Of a stretch of DNA of 64,000 nucleotides, positions 16,079 to 23,606 are shown one piece after another. Position numbers and translations under genes: made by a program. The stretch comes from Flammeovirgaceae bacterium (GTDB lineage: Bacteria; Bacteroidota; Bacteroidia; Cytophagales; Cyclobacteriaceae). Position 1 is the stretch's first letter. Every line of letters begins with the position of its first letter. The DNA lies in the NCBI GenBank assembly GCA_015180985.1, contig CP054185.1, positions 620,001 through 684,000 of the forward strand, in the 5' to 3' direction. Below the pieces are notes generated by a model. That model was not told where the DNA came from and did not search any database. It saw nothing but the letters and a program-made list of their open reading frames with translations.

Positions 16079-16753
16079 ATGCTATCTCGCGTCAAAGAAA
16101 TATTGAAGGAATTCGACTTCACCCTATATACGAAACCGTATCAGTTGAACATTGTCGGGCTGCGAAGCAAAAATGTAAACTCAAATAGCTTTGATGACGA
16201 GATACATGTGTTTTACACAAAGCCCGATGGCAAGTGGAACTATCACATATTTCCGGCCACCACTGATCCGGGTACATTCTGGCTGAACAATCCTACATAT
16301 CCACAAGGAACAGCTATCCTAGCTCAGGGGCAAAATCGAGATGCGTATGCCATTGGTCTGCATCGAGGGAAGTATGAAGCATTGGTTCAGGTAAAACCTG
16401 TTACCGTCATTCGTGACTATGACAGAGACGCGATCCTAGATTTCAACAACGGCTCGAAAGAGACAGGAAATTTTGGGATCAATATTCATCGCGCTGAAAG
16501 TACTGGCTCTACAAAATTCATTGACCAATACTCTGCCGGATGCCAGGTGTTCAAAGATGCCGATGACTTTTATGCCTTCATGCAGCTCTGCAAGCTTCAC
16601 GCAAACCTTCATGGAAATTCCTTCAGCTATACGCTGGTGGACTTCAGGTCGCTCAGGCGAATCACACTCAAGCGAGTGGTAACGGCCACAACCGTATTCG
16701 CAGCTCTCGCTCTTGGATGGATTTTTACTCCAAAGGTTTATGAACACACCTAA
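16079..16753 (+). CDS. L,D-transpeptidase-like cysteine enzyme with C-terminal membrane segment
   Basis: A 224-residue protein. GINIHRA (His137) and YSAGCQVF (Ser152, Cys155) fit the L,D-transpeptidase/YkuD pattern H-x(14-17)-S-x-G-C, with 14 residues between His and Ser. Family members act on peptidoglycan stem peptides, and phage-borne relatives may work as endopeptidases. Residues ~200-220 are hydrophobic (VFAALALGWIF) and form a single C-terminal anchor, unusual for the family. The next gene overlaps its end by 14 bases. Its position after the GH108 muramidase supports a lysis or cell-wall-entry role. The overall fold is not certain from sequence alone. Confidence 0.65.
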   Translation: MLSRVKEILKEFDFTLYTKPYQLNIVGLRSKNVNSNSFDDEIHVFYTKPDGKWNYHIFPATTDPGTFWLNNPTYPQGTAILAQGQNRDAYAIGLHRGKYEALVQVKPVTVIRDYDRDAILDFNNGSKETGNFGINIHRAESTGSTKFIDQYSAGCQVFKDADDFYAFMQLCKLHANLHGNSFSYTLVDFRSLRRITLKRVVTATTVFAALALGWIFTPKVYEHT

Positions 16754-17621
16754 GCCTCCATTCAGATCGGTAAGCGAGGAGTTACTCTATAATATCTACC
16801 TGAAAGTGACCAATAGTGGAACAAGCAATGGGATCACGCCAAATGACATTGACACGTTGGCAAAGCTTAACTCCTTTCTGACTGACGCAGTGCTAATGAA
16901 AGCAGACGATATCATGTTTGCCATTAACGCTTTAAAGGGAAACGTTCCAGTAGTAGCAAACTCACTGGAGAAGCTGTACAACATTGTCCAGGGCTTGACC
17001 TATCTCAAACGTGAGGACATCGACCATTTGGCGGAACTGAATGCCATTGTTCAGGATGCAGACTTAGTACGAACTGAAGATTTAACAACCGCAGTAAATG
17101 GCATCAAGGGAAATGTTCCGGTTAATGGAAACACTCTTGAGAAGCTCTACAACCTTATTCAAGGGTTTTCATTTCTGAGACGGGAGGATATTGACACTAT
17201 TGGAGAATTAAATGCGCTTGTAACCGATGGCGATTTAGTGAGAGTTCAGGACTTGGCCGATGCATTAGTCGGATTGAATTTAAAGAAGAGAACGCTTCAA
17301 TTTTTCTTCTCTGGAGATTGGGATGATGATGAACATTACAATCATTACCACGATAGGGACGCGTTCGTGCTCCGGGGCAAAATCAACTCATTGTTGCATG
17401 ACTTTACGCACCAGCTATCTGGGGTGACCTACAAGAGCCGACTTGATGTGTCAACTAGCTGGACAAGTCATTCAACGCTAACCAGCTTGCAATCCTGGAT
17501 CAATGCCAATGCAACAGGTGACGAAACGACAGGAACGAAGTATTGGATCAAGTGCCTGCCGATCTACAAACAAGGATATGACGATGAAGCAATGAATATT
17601 CTAACATATAATGTACAGTAA
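16740..17621 (+). CDS. Protein with exact 57-residue repeats, candidate spike or receptor-binding protein
   Basis: A 293-residue protein. I chose the ATG at 16740, which overlaps the previous gene. Residues ~34-180 contain repeats of a 57-residue unit (K/R-x-E-D-I-D, then x-L-N-A, D-x-x-D-L-V, I-K-G-N-V-P-V and LEKLYN). The anchor Ile residues sit at 37, 94 and 151, exactly 57 apart; a third copy is partial. An earlier, diverged LYN segment lies near residue 17. Such helical repeats resemble shafts of phage fibre or structural proteins. The C-terminal ~110 residues form a separate domain rich in Asp, His, Thr and Trp, possibly the binding head. There is no signal peptide. Receptor binding is inferred. 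Confidence 0.65.
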   Translation: MNTPKPPFRSVSEELLYNIYLKVTNSGTSNGITPNDIDTLAKLNSFLTDAVLMKADDIMFAINALKGNVPVVANSLEKLYNIVQGLTYLKREDIDHLAELNAIVQDADLVRTEDLTTAVNGIKGNVPVNGNTLEKLYNLIQGFSFLRREDIDTIGELNALVTDGDLVRVQDLADALVGLNLKKRTLQFFFSGDWDDDEHYNHYHDRDAFVLRGKINSLLHDFTHQLSGVTYKSRLDVSTSWTSHSTLTSLQSWINANATGDETTGTKYWIKCLPIYKQGYDDEAMNILTYNVQ

Positions 17622-17623
17622 CA

Positions 17624-17920
17624 ATGAAAGACAGAAATGAGGGGAGGATTAATCGTGATCAACTTATCACGGTGGGAGATCTTGAAATATTTAAAACAAG
17701 CCTGATACAGGAAATAAAGAATTTACTGACGAACGCTACCAGCACAACGGCGAAGAAATGGCTAAAATCATCCGAGGTTAGAAAGCTACTGGGAATCTCG
17801 TCAGGAACCCTGCAAAACCTTCGGGTAAATGGTTCGCTCAATTTCACCAAGGTGGGCGGCATTATCTTTTATGATTGCGATGAGATTCAAAAACTACTTA
17901 GGGATAATGCAGACCGTTGA
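17624..17920 (+). CDS. MerR/excisionase-type helix-turn-helix protein
   Basis: A 98-residue DNA-binding protein. The C-terminal half (WLKSSEVRKLLGISSGTLQ, then GSLNFTKVGGIIFYD) is the HTH_17 winged helix found in many Bacteroidota mobile elements and excisionases. The N-terminal half looks helical and may dimerise. It overlaps the next gene by 14 bases. Proteins of this kind commonly regulate or direct excision of integrated elements, though no integrase is visible here. Confidence 0.78.
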   Translation: MKDRNEGRINRDQLITVGDLEIFKTSLIQEIKNLLTNATSTTAKKWLKSSEVRKLLGISSGTLQNLRVNGSLNFTKVGGIIFYDCDEIQKLLRDNADR

Positions 17921-18191
17921 GGGACTTTGTGATTTCTTGAATCGAGTCACATCAGATACAAACCTGACAAGTGCTCATGTCAGCGTATGTGCCGCGTTGT
18001 GCTCCGCGTGGATTCATAACGGCTTCAATAATCCCTTTAATATTTCTCGTAGCCGCATCATGTTGGCAGCAAAAATTAAATCCAAGACAACCTATCATAA
18101 AGTCATTGGCGACCTCGCACAATTTGGATATTTAAAGTATAACCCGTCTTATCATCCCGGTAAGTGTAGCGAAGTACTTATAATGCCTTAA
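17907..18191 (+). CDS. Winged-helix-like regulator of mobile-element type
   Basis: A 94-residue protein. I chose the ATG at 17907, overlapping the upstream HTH gene. The central segment NISRSRIMLAAKIKSKTTYH and the following FGYLKYNPSYHPGK resemble small winged-helix proteins that I recall next to HTH_17 genes in Bacteroidota integrated elements. Recognition helix and wing are plausible but not proven. It is the last gene of the phage-like cassette. Only noncoding sequence and a decayed chromosomal gene follow. Confidence 0.65.
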   Translation: MQTVEGLCDFLNRVTSDTNLTSAHVSVCAALCSAWIHNGFNNPFNISRSRIMLAAKIKSKTTYHKVIGDLAQFGYLKYNPSYHPGKCSEVLIMP

Positions 18192-18408
18192 AGGGGGCTT
18201 GTTGCTAGCACGCGATTTGCTATATTTAGGAAAGAATTGCAGTCAAAGAAAGTGGTGAGTTAACTGGTGAGTCAGTTTGAATGCCACTCCTAAGATAATG
18301 AAATACAGCATGTTGAGGGTGATATTAAAATCCCTCCTCCTCTGCAAACCAAAGTCCCGCGAAGTTGGATTTTAGTTGACGAATAACCGAAGGAAGCGAA
18401 GCTAAATG
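18192..18408. other. Probable right boundary of the accessory region
   Basis: No gene is seen. AAATCCCTCCTCCTCTGCA at about 18328-18346 resembles the 3' end of a tRNA gene (T-loop end, T-stem and acceptor strand) without the rest of the tRNA, as left at an attachment site. Just after it CCAA-AG-TC-CCGC-GA-AG-TTGG forms a short hairpin. Beyond ~18,409 the sequence is chromosomal. The other attachment site would lie outside the window. No XerC/D dif-like site was recognised. Confidence 0.3.
18199..18228 (+). promoter_or_regulatory. Bacteroidota-type promoter reading out of the cassette
   Basis: TTG (18199-18201), 19 bases, then TATATTTA (18221-18228) fits the -33/-7 promoter (TTG and TAnnTTTG) with one mismatch. 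It starts just after the last cassette gene and reads into noncoding DNA, so it could drive a small RNA or be a relic. Confidence 0.45.
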
Positions 18409-18645
18409 TTATTCTGCTAGCGTAATCATATTCACAAACTGATCATAGCTATCCATCTCCCTGCCGATTACCAGGCAGGCTTCCTGCTGTTTCCAAAGAA
18501 TAACAATAGAGAACGGGGTAATCATCGGCCTCCAGGATAACTTGGTATAGCAGCAGGTATTCAGCCAAATCGAGGGGGTGGCGTTCAGCAAAAATAAAGT
18601 TAATACAACTGAATAGTGGCTGTATCCGTTTATACAACGCCATTC
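18409..18645 (-). pseudogene. Decayed fragment of a DUF6090-like gene
   Basis: The reverse strand encodes LVIGREMDSYDQFVNM, nearly identical to the C-terminus of the intact 226-residue protein at 27513-28193. Upstream similarity continues only after a change of frame (ADDYPVLYCYSLE against ADDITSRSQLLFFLSE), so there is at least one frameshift. The rest of the gene is missing, probably removed on the side facing the RND operon. It marks the start of chromosomal sequence after the accessory region. Confidence 0.7.
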
Positions 18646-18660
18646 AGCCTTTAACCGTAA

Positions 18661-18692
18661 TTGGTGAATTGTTGCAATTGTTTTTAGCTTTG
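18661..18692 (+). promoter_or_regulatory. Promoter of the efflux operon leader gene
   Basis: TTG (18661-18663), 21 bases, TAGCTTTG (18685-18692): an exact TAnnTTTG -7 element with a proper -33. Transcription would start near 18697, about 11 bases before the ATG at 18708. Confidence 0.6.
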
Positions 18693-18707
18693 CGGCATAC
18701 CTGCATA

Positions 18708-19148
18708 ATGATAAGTAGCCTTGCCAGTAGGTTTAGACTTAAGGAAGCTTTTAAAAAAATTGCTTTGCATGGGCTTCTGCTGCTTTTTTTAGCCTTTTCG
18801 GCTCACGTTGAATATAGGTATGTTTCCTGCCGGACGGTCGTTTCACAAGTTTCACCGGCTACTCTTGCCCCTACTGACAGATCGTATCCTGGTAATTCTG
18901 GTGTTAACTTACCGATGGAAGCAGAATCGCTTCCAGGTGAGCGCGATGACGCAGATGAAAAGGGTCCTTTTGATCCTACTGAGGATGCAGCTTTTAGATT
19001 GCCGCGTTATGCAGCATCAATTCAACTTACACACCTTCATGATGCTTCCAATCTTAGTCGGCATCTGCATCGGTCCTTATTTAACCGACCTGTTATTTCT
19101 CTTATAATTCTTAATTGTTGCTGGAAAAATTTCTTTAAGCAACTGTAA
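18708..19148 (+). CDS. Small hypothetical membrane-anchored protein upstream of RND efflux genes
   Basis: A 146-residue protein of unknown family. I prefer the ATG at 18708, because a promoter matching the Bacteroidota consensus ends 15 bases before it. Residues ~20-40 form a hydrophobic segment (HGLLLLFLAF), either a signal anchor or signal peptide. The middle is acidic and proline-rich, and the C-terminus is hydrophobic with two Cys (LIILNCCWKNFFKQL). It lies ahead of the membrane-fusion gene and may be co-transcribed. A GCCC/GGGC hairpin follows its stop. The role is unknown. Confidence 0.55.
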   Translation: MISSLASRFRLKEAFKKIALHGLLLLFLAFSAHVEYRYVSCRTVVSQVSPATLAPTDRSYPGNSGVNLPMEAESLPGERDDADEKGPFDPTEDAAFRLPRYAASIQLTHLHDASNLSRHLHRSLFNRPVISLIILNCCWKNFFKQL

Positions 19149-19154
19149 CGCTGT

Positions 19155-19185
19155 GCTTGTGCCCTTATAAGAGGGCAAATTTTAA
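19155..19185 (+). terminator. Weak hairpin between leader gene and efflux genes
   Basis: TGTGCCC-TTATAAGA-GGGCAAATTTT forms a short stem with a broken T-run 14 bases after the stop. It could be an attenuator-like or partial terminator element before the efflux genes. Confidence 0.3.
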
Positions 19186-19252
19186 ACACAGGTACTGTAC
19201 TCCATCCGGTACAACCGCATCAACACAAAATCAACATTTTAATAACATTACA

Positions 19253-20341
19253 ATGAAGAGAACAATCATTCTCGGTATGTTGGCAACTTCACTCATTTGG
19301 ACTGGGTGCCTGCATCATGAACATGAGGAGAAAGAGCCTCAACTATTTACTGTTTCTAAATCAATTAAAAAAGATACTGTTATTTTTAAGGAGTATGTTT
19401 CTCAGATCAGGGCTATTCAACACATTGAACTACGGGCACTTGAGAGAGGCTATCTGCAACAAATATATGTGGATGAAGGTCAATCCGTAAAAAAGGGGCA
19501 ACTACTCTTTCAGATTCTGCCGGTTATCTACAATGCAGAAATGAAAAAGGCACAGGCCGAGGTATCGTTTGCCGGAATAGAATATCTAAATACAAAAGCA
19601 TTGGCCGACAGCAATATTGTTTCGCAAAATGAGCTTGCACTGGCGAAGGCAAAATTAGAGAAGGCTCGTGCAGAGTTAACATTGGCACAAGCGCATTTAG
19701 GGTTTACGCAAATCCGCGCACCATTTGATGGAATTGTGGGTCGCTTTAATGATATAAGGCTGGGTAGCCTTGTGGATGAAGGTGAGTTGCTCACCACACT
19801 TTCGGATAACAGTAAAATGTGGGTTTATTTCAATGTGCCGGAGGCAGAATACCTGGAGTATGCTTCACGTCCTAAATCCGAAAGCCCCCTCCGGGTAAAG
19901 TTGCAACTCGCCAACAACCAACTTTTTCATGAAGAAGGAATAGTAGAGACCATTGAGGCCGACTTTAACAATGAAACAGGAAACATTGCTTTTCGGGCCA
20001 CCTTTAAAAATCCGAACGGACTTTTGCGTAGCGGAGAAACCGGAAATATACTGATGCCGATATACCTCAACGATGTATTGGTCATTCCTCAGAAAGCAAC
20101 ATTCGAAGTGCTTGATAAAAAATTTGTTTTTGTTGCTGGTGCCGATAGTATCGTTCGCTCGCGTGAAATCCGTATTGGAGCAGAGATGCCCCACCTGTAC
20201 ACCGTTATTGATGGCTTACAGGAAACGGATATGATATTGGTTGAAGGTTTACGAAAGGTTAAAAATGGCCAGAAAATCAGCTATAAGTTTCATGACCTTC
20301 AGAAAATAATAGCCGAGTTACGTAACCTTCGCGCTGAGTAA
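19253..20341 (+). CDS. RND efflux membrane-fusion (periplasmic adaptor) lipoprotein
   Basis: A 362-residue HlyD/AcrA-family protein. I chose the ATG at 19253 because it starts a lipoprotein signal with the lipidated Cys at residue 19 (LIWTGC). It shows the biotinyl/lipoyl half-motifs (GYLQQIYVDEGQSVKKGQLL near 60-85 and IRAPFDGIVGRF near 155), a helical hairpin rich in Ala/Lys/Glu between them, and the beta-barrel region after. It links the RND pump to the outer-membrane channel. It is 19 bases upstream of the pump gene. Confidence 0.93.
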   Translation: MKRTIILGMLATSLIWTGCLHHEHEEKEPQLFTVSKSIKKDTVIFKEYVSQIRAIQHIELRALERGYLQQIYVDEGQSVKKGQLLFQILPVIYNAEMKKAQAEVSFAGIEYLNTKALADSNIVSQNELALAKAKLEKARAELTLAQAHLGFTQIRAPFDGIVGRFNDIRLGSLVDEGELLTTLSDNSKMWVYFNVPEAEYLEYASRPKSESPLRVKLQLANNQLFHEEGIVETIEADFNNETGNIAFRATFKNPNGLLRSGETGNILMPIYLNDVLVIPQKATFEVLDKKFVFVAGADSIVRSREIRIGAEMPHLYTVIDGLQETDMILVEGLRKVKNGQKISYKFHDLQKIIAELRNLRAE

Positions 20342-20360
20342 TTTCCTAAGGGCAACTTCT

Positions 20361-23300
20361 ATGTTTAGCAAATTTATTCAACGGCCGGTCCTGGCTATTT
20401 CGTTATCAATAGCTATTGTTTTCTTAGGCATACTGGCGATTAACACACGACCGATTTCGCAGTTTCCGGATATCGCTCCGCCACGTGTAAACATCTTTAT
20501 TGCTTACCCCGGCTCAAGTGCGCAGGTATTGGTCGAGTCAACATTAATTCCGCTGGAGCGGGCCATCAACGGTGTACAAGGTATGCAATACCTGACATCC
20601 GATGCGACAAGTGCAGGTGAAGCTACGATTCAAATAATCTTTGAACCGGGCACTGATCCCAACGCAGCGGTGGTGAATGTAAAAACCCGCGTTGATGCCA
20701 TTATGAATAACCTTCCTCCATTGGTTCAACGCGAAGGGATCATCATCACACCCATTCAGCCCAGTATGTTGATGTACGTGAACCTGTACAGCACCGACAA
20801 GAATGCGGACGAGAAATTCCTGTATAACTATGCCAACGTCAGCATCATTCCTGAACTGCAACGTGTAAGCGGTATGGGGCGTGCACAAATACTGGGCAGC
20901 CGCACCTTTGCCATGCGTATATGGTTAAAACCCGACCGGATGCGGGCGTATAATGTTTCTACCGAAGAAGTAATGGAAGCCATGCAGGAGCAAAGCATCA
21001 TTGGACGGCCCGGAAGGCTGGGCCAGGCTTCAGGTAAAACCGCACAGTCGTTAGAGTATACCCTTACGTATAAAGGCCGGTTCAATAAGCCCGAAGAGTA
21101 TGAGAACATTATTGTACGGGCAAACCCGGAAGGTGAAATTTTGAAATTAAAAGACATTGCCGAAGTAGAATTAGGCAGTGAATTTTTTGACATCTATTCC
21201 AATAAAGACGGATACCCATCGGCCTCTATCGTACTCAAGCAAAACTTTGGCACAAATGCCAGTGCCGTTATTGCCCGCACCAAAGAAAAACTGGAAGAAC
21301 TGCGAAAGGATTTCCCTCCGGGTATGGATTACGAAATCAACTACGATGTTTCCAAATTCGTAAACGCATCCATTGATAAGGTTATGCACACCCTGGCAGA
21401 AGCCTTTGTGTTGGTGGCGTTGGTAGTATTTATTTTCCTGGGCGACTGGCGATCAACGCTTATTCCCATCATTGCCGTTCCGGTCTCACTGATTGGGGCG
21501 TTTGTGTTTATGCAAATGTTTGGCCTCACCATCAACCTGATTACGCTCTTTGCTTTGGTGCTGGCCATTGGCATTGTGGTGGATGATGCCATTGTTGTGG
21601 TAGAAGCGGTTCACGCTAAAATGGAAGAAGAACATCTCTCTCCGTTTAATGCTGTTAAAAAGGTGCTGGGCGAAATCAGTGGTGCCGTTATTGCCATCAC
21701 ACTCATTATGACAGCCGTGTTTGTGCCCATTGCTTTTATGACGGGCCCGGTAGGTGTTTTCTACCGGCAGTTCTCAATCACCATGGCCAGTTCCATCATC
21801 TTATCGGGTGTTGTTGCCCTTACCTTAACCCCTGTACTCTGCGCCATGATTTTAAAAAACAATCATGGTAAACACAGACGCAGAACGCCTGTAAATCTTT
21901 TTATCGACTGGTTTAACAGGAAGTTTGATCAGGGAACAGGCTTTTATGTTCGTGTTCTCAAACGGATTGTCAACCGCAGGCTGGTAACGTTTGGTATGCT
22001 GGCCGCATTTGCACTTGGCATTTTTGGTATCAATAAAACATTACCGTCCGGCTTTATCCCCAACGAAGATCAGGGCCAGATATATGCTATCATACAAACA
22101 CCGCCCGGCAGTACGTTGGAGCGGACCAATGATGTGAGCCGGCAACTTCAAAAAATTGCCGAGGAAATTGAAGACATCGAATCGGTAACATCGCTGGCCG
22201 GATATGAAATTCTTACCGAAGGGCGTGGCTCCAATGCCGGTACGTGTCTTATCAACTTAAAAGATTGGGAACACCGTGAACATTCGGTTAAAGAAATCAT
22301 TGAAGAGCTGGAAGAAGAAACCCATAACCTGGGCGCTGTTATTGAATTCTTCGAACCACCTGCAGTTCCGGGCTATGGTTCATCCGATGGTTTTTCATTG
22401 CGCCTGTTGGATAAGAACAGCACGGTAGATTATCATGAATTCGATAAAATCAATACCGAGTTTATGGAAGCGTTGCATAAGCGCAAAGAGCTTACAGGGT
22501 TGTTTACTTTTTATGCAGCAAATTATCCGCAATACGAATTAATAATCGACAATCAGAAAGCCATGCAAAAGGGAGTTTCCATTGGTACGGCTATGGAAAA
22601 CCTGAACATTTTAATTGGCAGTACATACGAACAAGGCTTTACCCGGTTTAATACGTTTTTTAAAGTGTATACACAATCGGGCCCGGAATACAGAAGGATG
22701 CCTTCTGATATTCTCAACCTGTTTGTGAAAAACAACCGCGATGAAATGGTTCCATATTCATCGTTTGTTGAACTGCGGAAAACACAAGGGCCTAACGAGA
22801 TTACACGCTTTAACCTGTACACATCATCGGCTATTCGCGGAGTACCCGCTCCAGGCTACACCACTGGCGATGCCATTGATGCTATTAGAGAAGTAGCCGC
22901 ACAAACACTGCCGAATGGTTATGACATTGCCTGGGAAGGATTGTCATACGATGAAGCCCATCGCGGCAATGAAGCACTTTACATTTTTATTGTTGTGTTG
23001 ATATTCGTTTACCTGGTGCTCGCATCGCAATACGAAAGTTTCATTATTCCGTTAGCTGTTGTGCTGTCACTACCAGCGGGTGTATTCGGTTCGTTTTTGT
23101 TGCTCAAGTTAATGGGCCTGGCCAATGATATCTATGCACAGATAGGGTTGATCATGCTGGTTGGTTTATTGGGTAAAAACGCGGTGTTAATTGTAGAGTT
23201 TGCTGTTCAGAAACACCACCAGGGGGCAACGGTTTTATCGGCAGCTGTTGAAGGTGCAAAAGTCAGGTTCCGCCCCATCCTGATGACCTCGTTCGCATTT

Positions 23301-23606
23301 ATTGCAGGCCTTATTCCTTTGGTGAGGGCAACCGGTGCAGGGGCAGTGGGTAATCGTACCATTGGTTCGTCTGCGTTAGGAGGTATGCTGCTCGGAACAC
23401 TTTTCGGGGTGGTGATTGTACCCGGTTTATACTATGTATTCGGAAAATTGGCGGAAGGAAGAAGATTGATTCAAGACGAAGACGAAAATCCGCTCACGGA
23501 AGATTTGGTAGAAAATCGATCGCGGGCCTCATTGATTAAAAAGATTCAAAACCTTGGTTTGTTATTGAAAGCAGCAAATCGAAAAAGAAACAAAAATGAA
23601 AACTAA
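20361..23606 (+). CDS. RND multidrug efflux pump, HAE-1 (AcrB-like) family
   Basis: A 1081-residue inner-membrane proton/drug antiporter. It opens with FIQRPVLAISLSIAIVFLG (first transmembrane helix), has two large periplasmic loops, and carries the paired Asp of helix 4 in AIGIVVDDAIVVVE, needed for proton relay. The length and the GSSAQVLVESTLIPLERAI region fit AcrB/MexB rather than the metal-exporting CzcA group. The last 30 residues are basic. Its stop overlaps the outer-membrane factor gene by 11 bases, so the three genes form one operon exporting hydrophobic compounds. Confidence 0.96.
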   Translation: MFSKFIQRPVLAISLSIAIVFLGILAINTRPISQFPDIAPPRVNIFIAYPGSSAQVLVESTLIPLERAINGVQGMQYLTSDATSAGEATIQIIFEPGTDPNAAVVNVKTRVDAIMNNLPPLVQREGIIITPIQPSMLMYVNLYSTDKNADEKFLYNYANVSIIPELQRVSGMGRAQILGSRTFAMRIWLKPDRMRAYNVSTEEVMEAMQEQSIIGRPGRLGQASGKTAQSLEYTLTYKGRFNKPEEYENIIVRANPEGEILKLKDIAEVELGSEFFDIYSNKDGYPSASIVLKQNFGTNASAVIARTKEKLEELRKDFPPGMDYEINYDVSKFVNASIDKVMHTLAEAFVLVALVVFIFLGDWRSTLIPIIAVPVSLIGAFVFMQMFGLTINLITLFALVLAIGIVVDDAIVVVEAVHAKMEEEHLSPFNAVKKVLGEISGAVIAITLIMTAVFVPIAFMTGPVGVFYRQFSITMASSIILSGVVALTLTPVLCAMILKNNHGKHRRRTPVNLFIDWFNRKFDQGTGFYVRVLKRIVNRRLVTFGMLAAFALGIFGINKTLPSGFIPNEDQGQIYAIIQTPPGSTLERTNDVSRQLQKIAEEIEDIESVTSLAGYEILTEGRGSNAGTCLINLKDWEHREHSVKEIIEELEEETHNLGAVIEFFEPPAVPGYGSSDGFSLRLLDKNSTVDYHEFDKINTEFMEALHKRKELTGLFTFYAANYPQYELIIDNQKAMQKGVSIGTAMENLNILIGSTYEQGFTRFNTFFKVYTQSGPEYRRMPSDILNLFVKNNRDEMVPYSSFVELRKTQGPNEITRFNLYTSSAIRGVPAPGYTTGDAIDAIREVAAQTLPNGYDIAWEGLSYDEAHRGNEALYIFIVVLIFVYLVLASQYESFIIPLAVVLSLPAGVFGSFLLLKLMGLANDIYAQIGLIMLVGLLGKNAVLIVEFAVQKHHQGATVLSAAVEGAKVRFRPILMTSFAFIAGLIPLVRATGAGAVGNRTIGSSALGGMLLGTLFGVVIVPGLYYVFGKLAEGRRLIQDEDENPLTEDLVENRSRASLIKKIQNLGLLLKAANRKRNKNEN

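Noticed and set aside
7909-18191. Contractile injection system or tailed prophage
   Set aside because: No sheath, baseplate, tube, portal, terminase or tape-measure gene is visible, and the gene sizes are too small.
7730-18408. XerC/D dif-like sites flanking the phage-like cassette
   Set aside because: No 11-6-11 sequence resembling a dif site, and no direct repeat shared by both flanks, was found by eye.
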